Shown piece after piece: positions 9,161-17,587 of a stretch of DNA of 64,000 nucleotides; position 1 is the first letter of the stretch, and the number at the start of each line of letters is the position of its first letter. This DNA is from JBMYRH01 sp049602155. GTDB taxonomy: Bacteria > Myxococcota_A > UBA9042 > PHBI01 > JBMYRH01. Where the stretch lies: positions 1 to 64,000 of the forward strand of contig JBMYRH010000004.1 of NCBI GenBank assembly GCA_049602155.1, in the 5' to 3' direction. The position numbers and the translations under genes were made by a program. Below the pieces are notes generated by a model that ran no database searches, had not been told where the DNA came from, and was given only the letters and a program-made list of their open reading frames with translations.

Positions 9161-9268
9161 ATGTCTGACGATTCACATGACCCAGTAGACTGGGACGGCA
9201 AGGCCTTCATCTGGATGCTCAGCTCAATGATCTTGGGCTGTACCATCATCATGGTGGCCTTGTACTAG
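9161..9268 (+). CDS. Small single-pass membrane protein (35 residues)
   Basis: A short frame, ATG at 9161 to TAG at 9266-9268, with an acidic N-terminus (SDDSHDPVDWDGKAF) and one hydrophobic helix (IWMLSSMILGCTIIMVALY) running to the C-terminus. This N-in or tail-anchored layout is typical of real small membrane proteins. There is no clear Shine-Dalgarno sequence. TTATAC at about 9148-9153 could be a -10 box giving a near-leaderless transcript. It follows the dikinase-like gene by 74 bp. Function unknown; conservation would decide whether it is real. Confidence 0.5.
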   Translation: MSDDSHDPVDWDGKAFIWMLSSMILGCTIIMVALY

Positions 9269-9575
9269 AGCGCAAGGTTTGGGCCGACGCGCCCCCTCCC
9301 CTCTCGACTCTTCTCGCTTGATAGCCTTTTGCTGGCACGCTATCGCTGCGCTCGTATCCCTGTGACTAGAGCTCCCAAGGCGACACAGCCCGAGGGTACC
9401 TCCGCCCCCCGTGCGCTCTCCTTCTGATGCCCAAGTCTCGGTTCACCCTAAGTAGCAGTGTGGCCCACGCCCTGGTCCTGGCGACCTGCGAGTCTCCATG
9501 AGGTCGAAGCGAAGACAGTCGCGTTCACGACAACGCACTTGACCCCAGGGGGGCGCGACGTAGATTCTGCGGACG
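9269..9575. other. Intergenic region, 307 bp, with a weak hairpin and a promoter
   Basis: No convincing coding frame was found on either strand. GATAGC (9320-9325) and GCTATC (9339-9344) could form a 6-bp stem with a 13-nt loop, perhaps ending transcription of the upstream small gene, although no T-run follows. The remainder is C-rich and unremarkable until the promoter at 9539-9566. Confidence 0.45.
9539..9566 (+). promoter_or_regulatory. Predicted sigma70-type promoter of the ABC-carrier-barrel operon
   Basis: TTGACC (9539-9544), a 16-bp spacer and TAGATT (9561-9566) lie directly before the ATG at 9576. The start of transcription would fall at or within a few bases of that ATG, so the mRNA would be leaderless or nearly so. 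This agrees with the absence of a Shine-Dalgarno sequence. Confidence 0.45.
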
Positions 9576-10268
9576 ATGAACGCAATCGTCCAACTGCATG
9601 ATGTCGAGAAAGACTATCCCTTGGGCAAGCTCACGGTGAAGGCGCTTCGAGGCGTCGATCTCACCATTGAGGCGGGCGAGTTCACAGCCATCGCGGGGCC
9701 ATCCGGTAGCGGCAAGACGACCTTGCTGAACCTCGTCGGCTGCGTGGACGTGCCCACCCGCGGCAAAGTCACGGTCGCCAACCGATGCACCTCAGAGCTC
9801 GATGACAACGGGCTCACTGAGCTTCGGTTAAGGAAGCTCGGGTTCATCTTTCAGACCTTCAACCTCGTCCCAGTCCTCGACGTGTTCCAGAACGTCGAGT
9901 TCCCGCTGTTGCTCCAAGGTGAGCTTGACGCAGCCAGTCGGCGGGAGCGGGTGGAATCGATCGTCGAGCGCGTCGGTTTGACCGGGCAGATGATTCAACG
10001 GCCTAACGAGCTCTCTGGCGGGCAGCGTCAACGGGTCGCCATCGCTCGAGCGCTGGTGACCCGCCCCGAGATCGTGCTGGCAGACGAGCCTACCGCGAAC
10101 CTCGACTCGGACACGGGCGAGCGGATTCTGGCGCTGATGCGTGAGCTTAACGAACAAGAGGGCACAACCTTCATCTTCTCCACGCACGACGAGAGGGTCA
10201 TGGCGCATGCGCATCGGCTCGTGCGACTGGAAGATGGCCAAATCTCCGACCCCGGAGACGCGGGCTAA
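9576..10268 (+). CDS. ABC transporter ATP-binding protein, LolD/MacB type
   Basis: The 230-residue ATPase has Walker A GPSGSGKTT (about 42-50), a Q-loop in FIFQTFNLVPVL, signature LSGGQRQRVAIARAL, Walker B EIVLADEPT and the H-loop His in FSTHDERV. The family powers FtsX-type permeases that extract lipoproteins or expel substrates from the outer leaflet of the inner membrane. Its stop overlaps the next start as TAATG, so it is translationally coupled to the permease. It is distinct from the canonical lolD at 53857 and serves the permease pair that follows. Family certain; substrate unknown. Confidence 0.95.
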   Translation: MNAIVQLHDVEKDYPLGKLTVKALRGVDLTIEAGEFTAIAGPSGSGKTTLLNLVGCVDVPTRGKVTVANRCTSELDDNGLTELRLRKLGFIFQTFNLVPVLDVFQNVEFPLLLQGELDAASRRERVESIVERVGLTGQMIQRPNELSGGQRQRVAIARALVTRPEIVLADEPTANLDSDTGERILALMRELNEQEGTTFIFSTHDERVMAHAHRLVRLEDGQISDPGDAG

Positions 10269-12361
10269 TGGGGACGTCGGCCAAGCTCCGTCTCCTTGTA
10301 TTGCTCGCCTTCCGTAGCCTCTACTCGCACAAGGCCAAGAGCCTCATCGTTGGGGCGCTCATCTTCTTCGGGACTATCCTCGTCGTGGTCGGCACCTCGC
10401 TGCTCGCGTCTGTCGAGCGCGCGATGTCCGCCAGCATCATCTCCAGCGTCGCGGGACATCTGCAGGTCTACGACGCAGAGGCTAAAGATCCCCTCGCCCT
10501 CTTTGGCTCTGGCTTCATGGGCGTGGATGACGTCGGAGAGATGAGCGACTTCGCCTCCGTGAAGAACGCATTGGAGTCCCTCGACAACGTGAAGGCCGTG
10601 ATCCCAATGGGCATAGGGCTCGCCCTGACGAACGATGACAACGAGGTCGACGCCGTCTTAGCGAGCCTTAGACAGTCGGTCAGCGACGGAGACACTGCTG
10701 CCTCTGCGGCCCACGCCGGACGGCTGCGTATGATGGCAGCTGAGCTCGCCAAAGAGGTCGGCAACCAAACGCAAATCACGGCCGACCAAGAGGGGAACAC
10801 AAAGGCACTAGCCGCCCTCGCGCGTGTCCAAACCGACGGCTTTTGGGCGTCGATGGTCGACAGCGCCGAGGCGAACCTGCAATTCCTCGACACGGAGGTC
10901 GCCCCGCTGGTCGCCGACGGTCGCATCTATTACGTGGGCTATCTCGGCACCGACATGGTGCGCTTCCCTCAAAATTTCGACCGCTTCAAGCTGACCTCTG
11001 GGGAACTCGTCCCGCCCGGTCAACGGGGCATATTGCTGAGCACGCGGTTTTACGAAAAGCGATTAAAACACAAGGTCGCGCGGGACTTGGACACCTTGGT
11101 CTACAAGCGCAGCCAGCAAGCCGAGATCGCCGAGGACGGGGTGCTCACAGGCATCGCCAATGGCCTCCCTGGTCAATACCAGCAGATCACCCTGAAGCTC
11201 TCGCCAGATGATGCACGGTCCGCAGAGGCTGAACTCAAGAAAGCCCTCCCACACGTCACAGGGGGGCTCTCGGAACTCGTCAAAGCGCTGCTCACTGTGG
11301 ACGACACCAACGCTGAGGCGCACGCGGACATTTTCTACCGCGTCTTCGCCGAGCGCATGGACCTCTACCCGGTCTCAGTAGGTGACTCTGTCACGCTTCG
11401 AGCGTTTACCAAGAGCGGCTACATCAAGAACGTCAACGTAAAGGTCTGGGGCATCTACCAGTTTGACGGGCTCGAGGCCTCGGATATCGCTGGAGCACGG
11501 AACCTGATCGATATGGTCACGTTCCGCGAACTGCGGGGACAAATGAGCCCCAGCACGCGTGCCGAACTCAGCGCGATTCGCGATGAACTCGGGGTCGTCG
11601 CGGTCACGGCTGAGAACGCCGAGGCGTCCCTCTTCGGCGATGACTCGGACGTCGAGGATACGACGGCGGATGTCGGCTTCGATGAGTTCGCCGAGGTCGA
11701 CCTGAGCGGCCAGGTAGAGCGCATGAAGGTCGCGTCTCAATCAGGGTTTGATCAGGCGAGCATTGATGAAGGGCTGGCCTTGAACGCCGCGGTCATCCTG
11801 CATGACCCCAACCAGCTTGAGGAGACCATGGTGGCCATCCGAGCCGCCTCAGACGACGCTGGCTTGGGGATCCAAGTGACGGACTGGCAAACGGCCTCAG
11901 GCATGGTGGGCCAGTTCATCACCGTGATCCGCATCGTCTTGTGGATCGCGATCATCATCATCTTCCTCGTGACCCTCGTGATCATTAACAACTCGATGCT
12001 CCTCGCCACCATGGAGCGCGTCGGTGAGATCGGGACCATCCGGGCGATCGGGGCCGGTCGACGCTTCGTCCTCGCGATGTTCCTCCTTGAGACCACCCTG
12101 CTCGGGATCGGCTCAGGTCTGCTGGGCGGCGCAATGGGGGCCGGGTTGATTCAATATCTTGGGAGCACGGGCATCCCGGCCGCCGGTAAAGACATCCTGA
12201 TTTTCCTCTTCTCGGGCCCCCGCCTCTACCCATCGGTCGGGCCGACACAGTTGGCCCTCGGCTTCGCTGCTGTGCTCTTCGTGAGCGTAGCCTCAACCAT
12301 CTACCCGGCCATGATCGCCACCCGGGTTCAGCCCATCGTGGCCATGCAGTCCAAGGAGTAG
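10268..12361 (+). CDS. ABC transporter permease, FtsX/LolC-like (large periplasmic domain)
   Basis: A 697-residue permease of the MacB/FtsX type has one N-terminal TM helix (about 25-50), a very large periplasmic region (about 55-550) and three C-terminal TM helices separated by the coupling helix MERVGEIGTIRAIGAGRR that contacts the ATPase. The periplasmic part is longer than in LolC/E (about 400 residues in total for those) and includes an Asp-rich stretch (GDDSDVEDTTADV). It pairs with the 447-residue permease immediately downstream, 1 nt away, as a heterodimer. Proposed role: hand a lipidic or lipoprotein cargo to the LolA-like carrier encoded next. Confidence 0.9.
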   Translation: MGTSAKLRLLVLLAFRSLYSHKAKSLIVGALIFFGTILVVVGTSLLASVERAMSASIISSVAGHLQVYDAEAKDPLALFGSGFMGVDDVGEMSDFASVKNALESLDNVKAVIPMGIGLALTNDDNEVDAVLASLRQSVSDGDTAASAAHAGRLRMMAAELAKEVGNQTQITADQEGNTKALAALARVQTDGFWASMVDSAEANLQFLDTEVAPLVADGRIYYVGYLGTDMVRFPQNFDRFKLTSGELVPPGQRGILLSTRFYEKRLKHKVARDLDTLVYKRSQQAEIAEDGVLTGIANGLPGQYQQITLKLSPDDARSAEAELKKALPHVTGGLSELVKALLTVDDTNAEAHADIFYRVFAERMDLYPVSVGDSVTLRAFTKSGYIKNVNVKVWGIYQFDGLEASDIAGARNLIDMVTFRELRGQMSPSTRAELSAIRDELGVVAVTAENAEASLFGDDSDVEDTTADVGFDEFAEVDLSGQVERMKVASQSGFDQASIDEGLALNAAVILHDPNQLEETMVAIRAASDDAGLGIQVTDWQTASGMVGQFITVIRIVLWIAIIIIFLVTLVIINNSMLLATMERVGEIGTIRAIGAGRRFVLAMFLLETTLLGIGSGLLGGAMGAGLIQYLGSTGIPAAGKDILIFLFSGPRLYPSVGPTQLALGFAAVLFVSVASTIYPAMIATRVQPIVAMQSKE

Positions 12362-12362
12362 T

Positions 12363-13706
12363 GTGGGCGTCTATCTACGAATCGCAGCGCGCAACTTGGT
12401 CCAAGCGCGACGTCGAACAGCGATGCTGGGCGGTGCGCTCGCCGCCGTCACGATGCTGCTCGTGATGTTGCTCGCGCTCTCCGCCGGGCTGCGCGACACC
12501 CTGATTCGAAACGCCACGACGCTCAGCGCTGGACACATCAACGTCGCTGGCTTCTTCAAGGCCAAGACACGCGACTCTGCTCCCATCGTCACAGGGCTGA
12601 GCGAGCTCCGGCGCATCGTCGAAGCCGAGACCCCGGACCTCGACTACGTGATTGACCGCCAACGTGGCTGGGGCAAGCTCATCAGCGACACCGGATCGAT
12701 GAACGTCGGGATGGCGGGTATCGATATCAGCGAGGAGCCACAGCTGCTCGCGCAGCTCCAGCTCGCCTCCACGTCCGAATATCAGGAAGATGGAGGTGAC
12801 GAGGTCTTCGGAGACTTCAGCGAGCTCGCGCAACCCCACACAGCCATGCTCTTTGCGTCGCAAGCCAGGCGCCTAGAGGTGGGGGTCGGCGACATGCTCA
12901 CCATCACGACAGAGACGATGGATGGCCGTTCAAACACCGGCGAAGTGCGCGTCATTGCGGTCGCAAAAGACGCAGGGATGATGACCAACTGGCGCCTCTT
13001 TGTCCCCAAGCAGACCATCTTAGAACTCTATCAGCTCAAGCCCGACACCACCGGCGCAGTGATGGTCTACCTCAAGGATGTCGAGCGTGCCCCAGAGGTC
13101 ATGAATCACCTCCGTGAGCGCCTCCAGGCCGCTGGGTACGACATCATGGCGCATGAGCCACAGCCCTTCTTCATGAAGATGGAGCGAGTCTCCGGTGAGG
13201 ACTGGACCGGCCAGAGGCTCGACCTCACGATCTGGAGCGACGAGGTGTCATACCTGATGTGGATCATCACTGGCCTCGACACCATCTCATTCATCCTCGT
13301 CACCATCTTGCTGCTCATTATCGGCGTCGGGATCATGAACACGATGTGGATCGCGGTCCGCGAGCGCACCCAAGAACTCGGGACCCTCCGAGCCATCGGT
13401 ATGGGCCGACGGCGCGTCCTGCAGATGATCCTTCTGGAGGCCTGCCTCCTCGGCATCGCCTCGACCACACTGGGCGCATCGCTGGGGGCCCTGTTCGCCT
13501 ACGGACTGGACGCCTCTGCCATCGTGATCCCCGACGGCGCCGTGCGCTACATCCTGCTGAGCGACCAACTCCACCTGGTGGTCGAAGCGGGTGACATCAT
13601 GAAGGCGATCATCGTGTTCACCCTGCTGACCGCCGTGGCCGCAATCGGCCCAGCGCTCCGCGCCGCTAGACTGCAGCCCGTCACCGCCATCCATACCATT
13701 CAATGA
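12363..13706 (+). CDS. ABC transporter permease, FtsX/LolE-like
   Basis: The second permease of the operon (447 residues, GTG start at 12363) has the MacB-core layout: one N-terminal TM, a periplasmic domain of about 230 residues, and three C-terminal TMs. The coupling helix ERTQELGTLRAIGMGRRRV follows the second TM. Its size is that of a standard LolC/E protein, whereas its partner is much larger. The closing motif AARLQPVTAIH is typical of the family. The gap to the following carrier gene is 7 nt. Confidence 0.92.
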   Translation: MGVYLRIAARNLVQARRRTAMLGGALAAVTMLLVMLLALSAGLRDTLIRNATTLSAGHINVAGFFKAKTRDSAPIVTGLSELRRIVEAETPDLDYVIDRQRGWGKLISDTGSMNVGMAGIDISEEPQLLAQLQLASTSEYQEDGGDEVFGDFSELAQPHTAMLFASQARRLEVGVGDMLTITTETMDGRSNTGEVRVIAVAKDAGMMTNWRLFVPKQTILELYQLKPDTTGAVMVYLKDVERAPEVMNHLRERLQAAGYDIMAHEPQPFFMKMERVSGEDWTGQRLDLTIWSDEVSYLMWIITGLDTISFILVTILLLIIGVGIMNTMWIAVRERTQELGTLRAIGMGRRRVLQMILLEACLLGIASTTLGASLGALFAYGLDASAIVIPDGAVRYILLSDQLHLVVEAGDIMKAIIVFTLLTAVAAIGPALRAARLQPVTAIHTIQ

Positions 13707-13713
13707 GGCACTG

Positions 13714-14490
13714 ATGCTCCGCGCGATTCTCCTGCTGCTCACCGTCTTGCTGATGCTCTCACCAAGCGCACTGGCTCAGCCCTCTCCAGACGCGCTCGTC
13801 GAGATGCTGAAGACCATCGATGACCGTCAGAAGAATTCCGGGGACTACAAGGCCCTCATCTACATGGAGCAAACCGAGCGGGGCAAAGAGACGCTCGGCT
13901 ATCAAATGGTGGCCTACCGCCGTGACCAAGAAGACAAGCTGATGCTGCTCTTCCTGAAGCCGAAACCTGAAGCGGGGAAAGGCTACTTGCGGCTCGATAA
14001 AAACCTCTTCATGTACGACCCCACCACGGGCAAATGGGAGCGACGCACCGAGCGCGAACGGATCGGCGGAACGAACTCGCGACGAAGCGACTTCGATGAC
14101 TCCCAGCTTGCTACCAACTACACCCCCACGTACGAGGCAGCGGGGGCCCTCGGGAAGATGAGCACCCACGTCTTGGAGCTCACAGCGCGACCTGATGCCG
14201 ATGTCGCCTCCCCAAAGCTCAAACTGTGGATCGATCAGAAGACGGGCAACATCCTGAAGCAGGAAGAGTATGCGCTCTCCGGTCGTCTCCTGCGCACCGC
14301 CTACTACCCCAAGTGGCATAAGCTCCACAGCCCTTCGAAGGGCGCTGACATCTACTTCCCGAAGAAGATCCTGATCTTCGACGAGATTGAGAAGGGCACG
14401 AAGACCGAGATTAGATTCGACAAGGTCGACCTCTCAAGCCTCCCGACCAACATGTTCACGAAGGCGTGGCTAGAGAGTAAAAGCCGGTGA
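13714..14490 (+). CDS. Outer-membrane lipoprotein-sorting protein, LolA-like periplasmic carrier
   Basis: The 258-residue protein has a clean signal peptide (MLRAILLLLTVLLMLSPSALA-QP) and then the beta-rich fold of the LolA/LolB-like outer-membrane lipoprotein-sorting family. Recognisable elements are YKALIYMEQTERGK, FLKPKPEAGKGYLR, MYDPTTGKWERR, WIDQKTGNILKQEEY and the late YFPKKILIFDEIEKGTKTEI. Such proteins form a hydrophobic cup that carries acyl chains across the periplasm. It lies between two permeases and an outer-membrane barrel, overlapping the latter by 4 nt. This makes it the soluble shuttle of a dedicated route. It has no lipobox, so it should be soluble like LolA rather than anchored like LolB. 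Confidence 0.9.
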   Translation: MLRAILLLLTVLLMLSPSALAQPSPDALVEMLKTIDDRQKNSGDYKALIYMEQTERGKETLGYQMVAYRRDQEDKLMLLFLKPKPEAGKGYLRLDKNLFMYDPTTGKWERRTERERIGGTNSRRSDFDDSQLATNYTPTYEAAGALGKMSTHVLELTARPDADVASPKLKLWIDQKTGNILKQEEYALSGRLLRTAYYPKWHKLHSPSKGADIYFPKKILIFDEIEKGTKTEIRFDKVDLSSLPTNMFTKAWLESKSR

Positions 14491-16061
14491 CGCGCATGCT
14501 CGCCACGATCGCGCTCGTGAGCCTGCCCTTCCAGGCCGCTTGGGCAGAAGAGACCACGACGGAACGTGAAGAGGCTGGGGAATCAGCCTCGCAGGGGGCC
14601 CACGCAGAGGTTCCGCCGCCGGCCCCTGAAGCCCAGGGCGATGAGCGGGATGTCCGCGAAGACGCGCTCTTCGGCGCCAGCGAGGAGGACGACACCGCTG
14701 AGCGAGAGCGGGGGCTCTTCGACGCAGAGGACACCCCTGGCCTCCTCCAAGAGGGCCTCGACATCGTCACACGCGTGAACGCCAAGGACGATCTCCTCCA
14801 GCTTGGCGGCCAAATATACATGCGCCTGGACTGGAACATCCTCGCCGAGGGTCCCCCCGAGAGCTTCCCGCTGCGCGCTCCAGGGTTACTCGACCTCTAC
14901 GTCGATGTACGCCCCACCGATCGCCTTCGAGCCTTCGCCAGTGGCCGTGTCTCCCACCGGTTTACCGGAGCCGATGAGGGCGCAGCGGCCTACGGCGGCT
15001 CCACAGAGGCCACCCGCGTCGCACTCGACCAGCTGTGGCTCAAGTTCGATATCGCGCGGTACGTGTTCTTCACCGTCGGCCAGCAGCCGATACGTTGGGG
15101 CCATGGTCGCTTCTGGAACCCAACGGACTTCTTGAACCGCCAGTTCAAAGATCCCCTCGCAGTCTTCGACGAGCGCCTTGGGGTCTCGCTAATCAAGGTA
15201 CACGTCCCTGTAGAGTCCCTGGGGTGGAACTTCTATGCCATCGCGGACATCGACGGGGCCGACTCCTTCGAGAAGATCGGAGGCGCTGTGCGGGCGGAAT
15301 TCGTGGTCGACACGACGGAGCTCGCGGTGTCGTTTGCCGCGCGAAAAGACGCCCCCTACCGACTCGGCGCCTCTGTCTCGTCGGGCTTCTGGTGGATCGA
15401 CGCTTGGGCAGAGTTCGCGTTGCTGCACGACGTCCGCACCCCGCAATGGGAGGGAGCGTATGACCTCGCTACCTTCTCGGCACCGACGCAGGTCGACGTC
15501 TCGGACAGCTGGTGGCCAAGGATCTCCGCGGGCTTCGAGATAGCGCTCCCCCTCTTCGACGAGGATACGCTCTATATCGGCATGGAGTACGCGTACAACA
15601 GCCTCGGCTACGAGGACGCGAGCCTCTACCCCTGGCTCATCGCCAATCAGTCTTTTGTTCCCCTCTATGCGGGGAAACATTACGGGGCTGCATACGCCGC
15701 GCTCCCTGCCCCCGGGCGCTGGGATGACGTCACCTTCATCCTGAGTCAACTCAGCAACCTCTCTGATGGCTCGAACATCCTGCGCTTCGACACCCAGCTC
15801 AGGGTGCTGACCTACCTCAGCCTGAACGTCTACGCGTCTGTCCACTACGGCGCGCTTGGTGAGTTCCGATTCGGTCAAGACATCGCGCCTGACGCGAACG
15901 CATCCGCCGCATGGAGCGCCCTGGATGCGGAAGCACAGGCTGCTATCGTCGAGGCATACGGGCTGGGGACGAGTGAAGCGGTAAACGAACTACTGGAGAA
16001 CGGCATACAGAGCCCGGCTCCAGTGTTAGACATCGGAGTAGGGCTACGTCTACGGCTCTAA
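14487..16061 (+). CDS. Outer-membrane beta-barrel protein (DUF1302-like), terminal component of the transport operon
   Basis: A 524-residue exported protein with a signal peptide ending FQAAWA, an acidic disordered segment (about 20-90), then alternating amphipathic strands up to a final LRLRL. The motif FTVGQQPIRWGHGRFW followed by NPTDFLN is typical of DUF1302-like and related barrels. In other bacteria these accompany LolA-like sorting proteins and RND exporters. Translation starts at a GTG overlapping the carrier stop (GTGA), so the two are coupled. An ATG three codons later is possible. I infer that it receives cargo from the carrier. Barrel prediction is secure; the substrate is unknown. 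Confidence 0.85.
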   Translation: MTRMLATIALVSLPFQAAWAEETTTEREEAGESASQGAHAEVPPPAPEAQGDERDVREDALFGASEEDDTAERERGLFDAEDTPGLLQEGLDIVTRVNAKDDLLQLGGQIYMRLDWNILAEGPPESFPLRAPGLLDLYVDVRPTDRLRAFASGRVSHRFTGADEGAAAYGGSTEATRVALDQLWLKFDIARYVFFTVGQQPIRWGHGRFWNPTDFLNRQFKDPLAVFDERLGVSLIKVHVPVESLGWNFYAIADIDGADSFEKIGGAVRAEFVVDTTELAVSFAARKDAPYRLGASVSSGFWWIDAWAEFALLHDVRTPQWEGAYDLATFSAPTQVDVSDSWWPRISAGFEIALPLFDEDTLYIGMEYAYNSLGYEDASLYPWLIANQSFVPLYAGKHYGAAYAALPAPGRWDDVTFILSQLSNLSDGSNILRFDTQLRVLTYLSLNVYASVHYGALGEFRFGQDIAPDANASAAWSALDAEAQAAIVEAYGLGTSEAVNELLENGIQSPAPVLDIGVGLRLRL

Positions 16062-16121
16062 TCGCTAACGATCGAACCTCGGCCTTGAATCCAAACAACC
16101 TCTTCCCATAAGCTGCGGCCC

Positions 16122-16463
16122 ATGAAGACTTCACGCGCCATCATTGCCCTCCTCACCCTCTCTCTGTTCCTTGTCACCGCCGCGCATACCCATGCAGCGA
16201 GCGATGGCGACAAGGGCGTCCGCACGGTCAAGCTCGCTGTCGACGGGATGTGCTGCGCAAGCTGCCTCCCGGACATCGAGAAGTCGCTGACAGACATCTC
16301 TGGCGTCAAATCGGCAACGGCCAGCTTCGATCCTCCGGAGACCACCGTGACGTTTGATAGCAGCGCAACCGACGTCTCCGCCCTGATCAAGGCCATCGCG
16401 AAGGTGGGCTACATCGCGACCGAGAAAGCTGCGGACAAGGCCAAAGGACCAAAGCGCTCCTAG
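16122..16463 (+). CDS. Exported heavy-metal-associated (HMA) domain protein
   Basis: The 113-residue protein has a signal peptide (hydrophobic 7-20, ending AAHTHA-AS) and one HMA ferredoxin-like domain. Its metal loop reads GMCCASC: two adjacent Cys and a CxxC, a copper/mercury-type site. A Lys-rich tail follows. It resembles periplasmic MerP-like or copper-chaperone domains. It lies 60 bp after the barrel gene in the same direction, with CATAAG about 13 nt before its ATG, so it may have its own promoter. Whether it is part of the transport operon is unclear. Confidence 0.85.
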   Translation: MKTSRAIIALLTLSLFLVTAAHTHAASDGDKGVRTVKLAVDGMCCASCLPDIEKSLTDISGVKSATASFDPPETTVTFDSSATDVSALIKAIAKVGYIATEKAADKAKGPKRS

Positions 16464-16532
16464 ACCGTCGACTGGCCCACACGAATCCCCCCAGAGAGGT
16501 TCACACCACCCAAAGTAGGCGGCGGTAGTTCG

Positions 16533-17042
16533 TTACTCGGTATCCGTAGACGTCTCTTCGACCGTGACCTCGGCATCCTCACCCGCGGAGACTGCGTCCG
16601 CGTCTGAGGTCGGCTCCTCGACGGCGTCCTCGCCCTCCGGGCTCACGACGTCCTCGTCGGTGCCTTCGCCTTCAATCACCTCAGAGGTCACATCCCCTGT
16701 GAGGGTGTCTGCTTCGTCGACAACATCCGCGTCCTCCAGCGACATCATGACGTCCGAGGTGGTGTCCGAGGTGGTGTCCGAGCTTGCGTCCGAAGCCTCC
16801 ACCTCGACCGCGATATCGGGCTCCGGGGTAGCCAAGGCCTCACCACACGAGATGCTCGGGTCCTCCACGCACATGCCATCGACACAAGGATAACCGCACA
16901 CGCAGTAAAGCGGTGTTGTCTCGCCATCACGCGTCAAACATACAGCTCCAGGCTCTCCAGGGACCGGCTCGGAGCTGCACCCCAATGCGGCGGTGCATGC
17001 GAGCGTCACGAAGACGGTGAGGGTGATCAGTGATCGAGTCAT
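16533..17042 (-). CDS. Cys-rich lipoprotein with acidic low-complexity tail
   Basis: The 169 residues start with a lipoprotein signal (LACTAALGC, lipid Cys at about 22). A short Cys-rich module (CLTRDGETTPLYCVCGYPC and two further Cys) probably forms disulfides. The last 100 residues are almost only Asp, Glu, Ser, Thr, Val and Ala. The tail contains repeated SDTT units encoded by a 12-bp tandem repeat at 16752-16799. GGAGG precedes the ATG. Such proteins are common surface lipoproteins in Myxococcota-like genomes; no function can be named. Confidence 0.75.
   Translation of the reverse strand: MTRSLITLTVFVTLACTAALGCSSEPVPGEPGAVCLTRDGETTPLYCVCGYPCVDGMCVEDPSISCGEALATPEPDIAVEVEASDASSDTTSDTTSDVMMSLEDADVVDEADTLTGDVTSEVIEGEGTDEDVVSPEGEDAVEEPTSDADAVSAGEDAEVTVEETSTDTE
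16752..16799. repeat. Four imperfect 12-bp tandem repeats inside the acidic lipoprotein gene
   Basis: The unit GTCCGAGGTGGT occurs twice exactly (16752-16775) and twice with changes (16776-16799). On the coding (minus) strand it spells Ser-Asp-Thr-Thr-like units. It is a possible site of slipped-strand length variation in the disordered tail. Confidence 0.6.
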
Positions 17043-17142
17043 GGGGACCTCCTAATGAGAGGATTGTCTGCGCAGACCGCGAGACGCGCAAGGAGCACCC
17101 CCTGTTTGACCGGAAGGCTGCGACGCGCGACCATCCAGAAGT

Positions 17143-17520
17143 ATGGCTCGACCCGATCAACTGTGGCTCACGCTCGTCGTCCTCGACCTCGATGTCATCA
17201 GCTTCGTCATCCCCGAAGATCGAGCTGTGTTTATCGGTCGGGATCCCTCAGCCAATGACTTCGTCCTGCACGACACGAAGGTGTCTCGCATTCACGCTCG
17301 AGTCAGCCCCCGTGACGGGACCTTTGTCCTCCAAGATCTCAGCTCGGCAGGTGGCACCCGGGTGAACGGGCGGCGCCTTAAGCAAGAAGCTCAGCTCAAG
17401 GACGGCGATGTGGTGAAGATCGGTCCCTATCGGCTCCACGCAGCGCTCCGACCGTGGCGACATCTGACCGAAGATGAAGCAGGGATCCGCACTCAAGCGT
17501 TTCGTACTGACGACCCATAG
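17143..17520 (+). CDS. FHA-domain protein
   Basis: A 125-residue single-domain protein. FIGRDPSANDFVL, then KVSRIHARVS, and later GGTRVNGRRL match the conserved GR, SxxH and NG motifs of forkhead-associated domains, which bind phosphothreonine peptides. No kinase, transporter or second domain is attached. The C-terminal 30 residues are charged. It is divergent from the acidic lipoprotein and 67 bp ahead of an exported protein. A partner of Ser/Thr kinase signalling is likely from the fold, but no kinase gene is in the window. Confidence 0.88.
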   Translation: MARPDQLWLTLVVLDLDVISFVIPEDRAVFIGRDPSANDFVLHDTKVSRIHARVSPRDGTFVLQDLSSAGGTRVNGRRLKQEAQLKDGDVVKIGPYRLHAALRPWRHLTEDEAGIRTQAFRTDDP

Positions 17521-17587
17521 AACGGCGGGTTTCTACCCGTCCCATCACAGAGTGCTACACTCTGCGGGATCTCAAGGAGGCTGCTGC

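Noticed and set aside
17474..17587. Upstream start for the exported protein at 17588
   Set aside because: It would place 38 unlike residues before a good signal peptide that has its own AAGGAGG.
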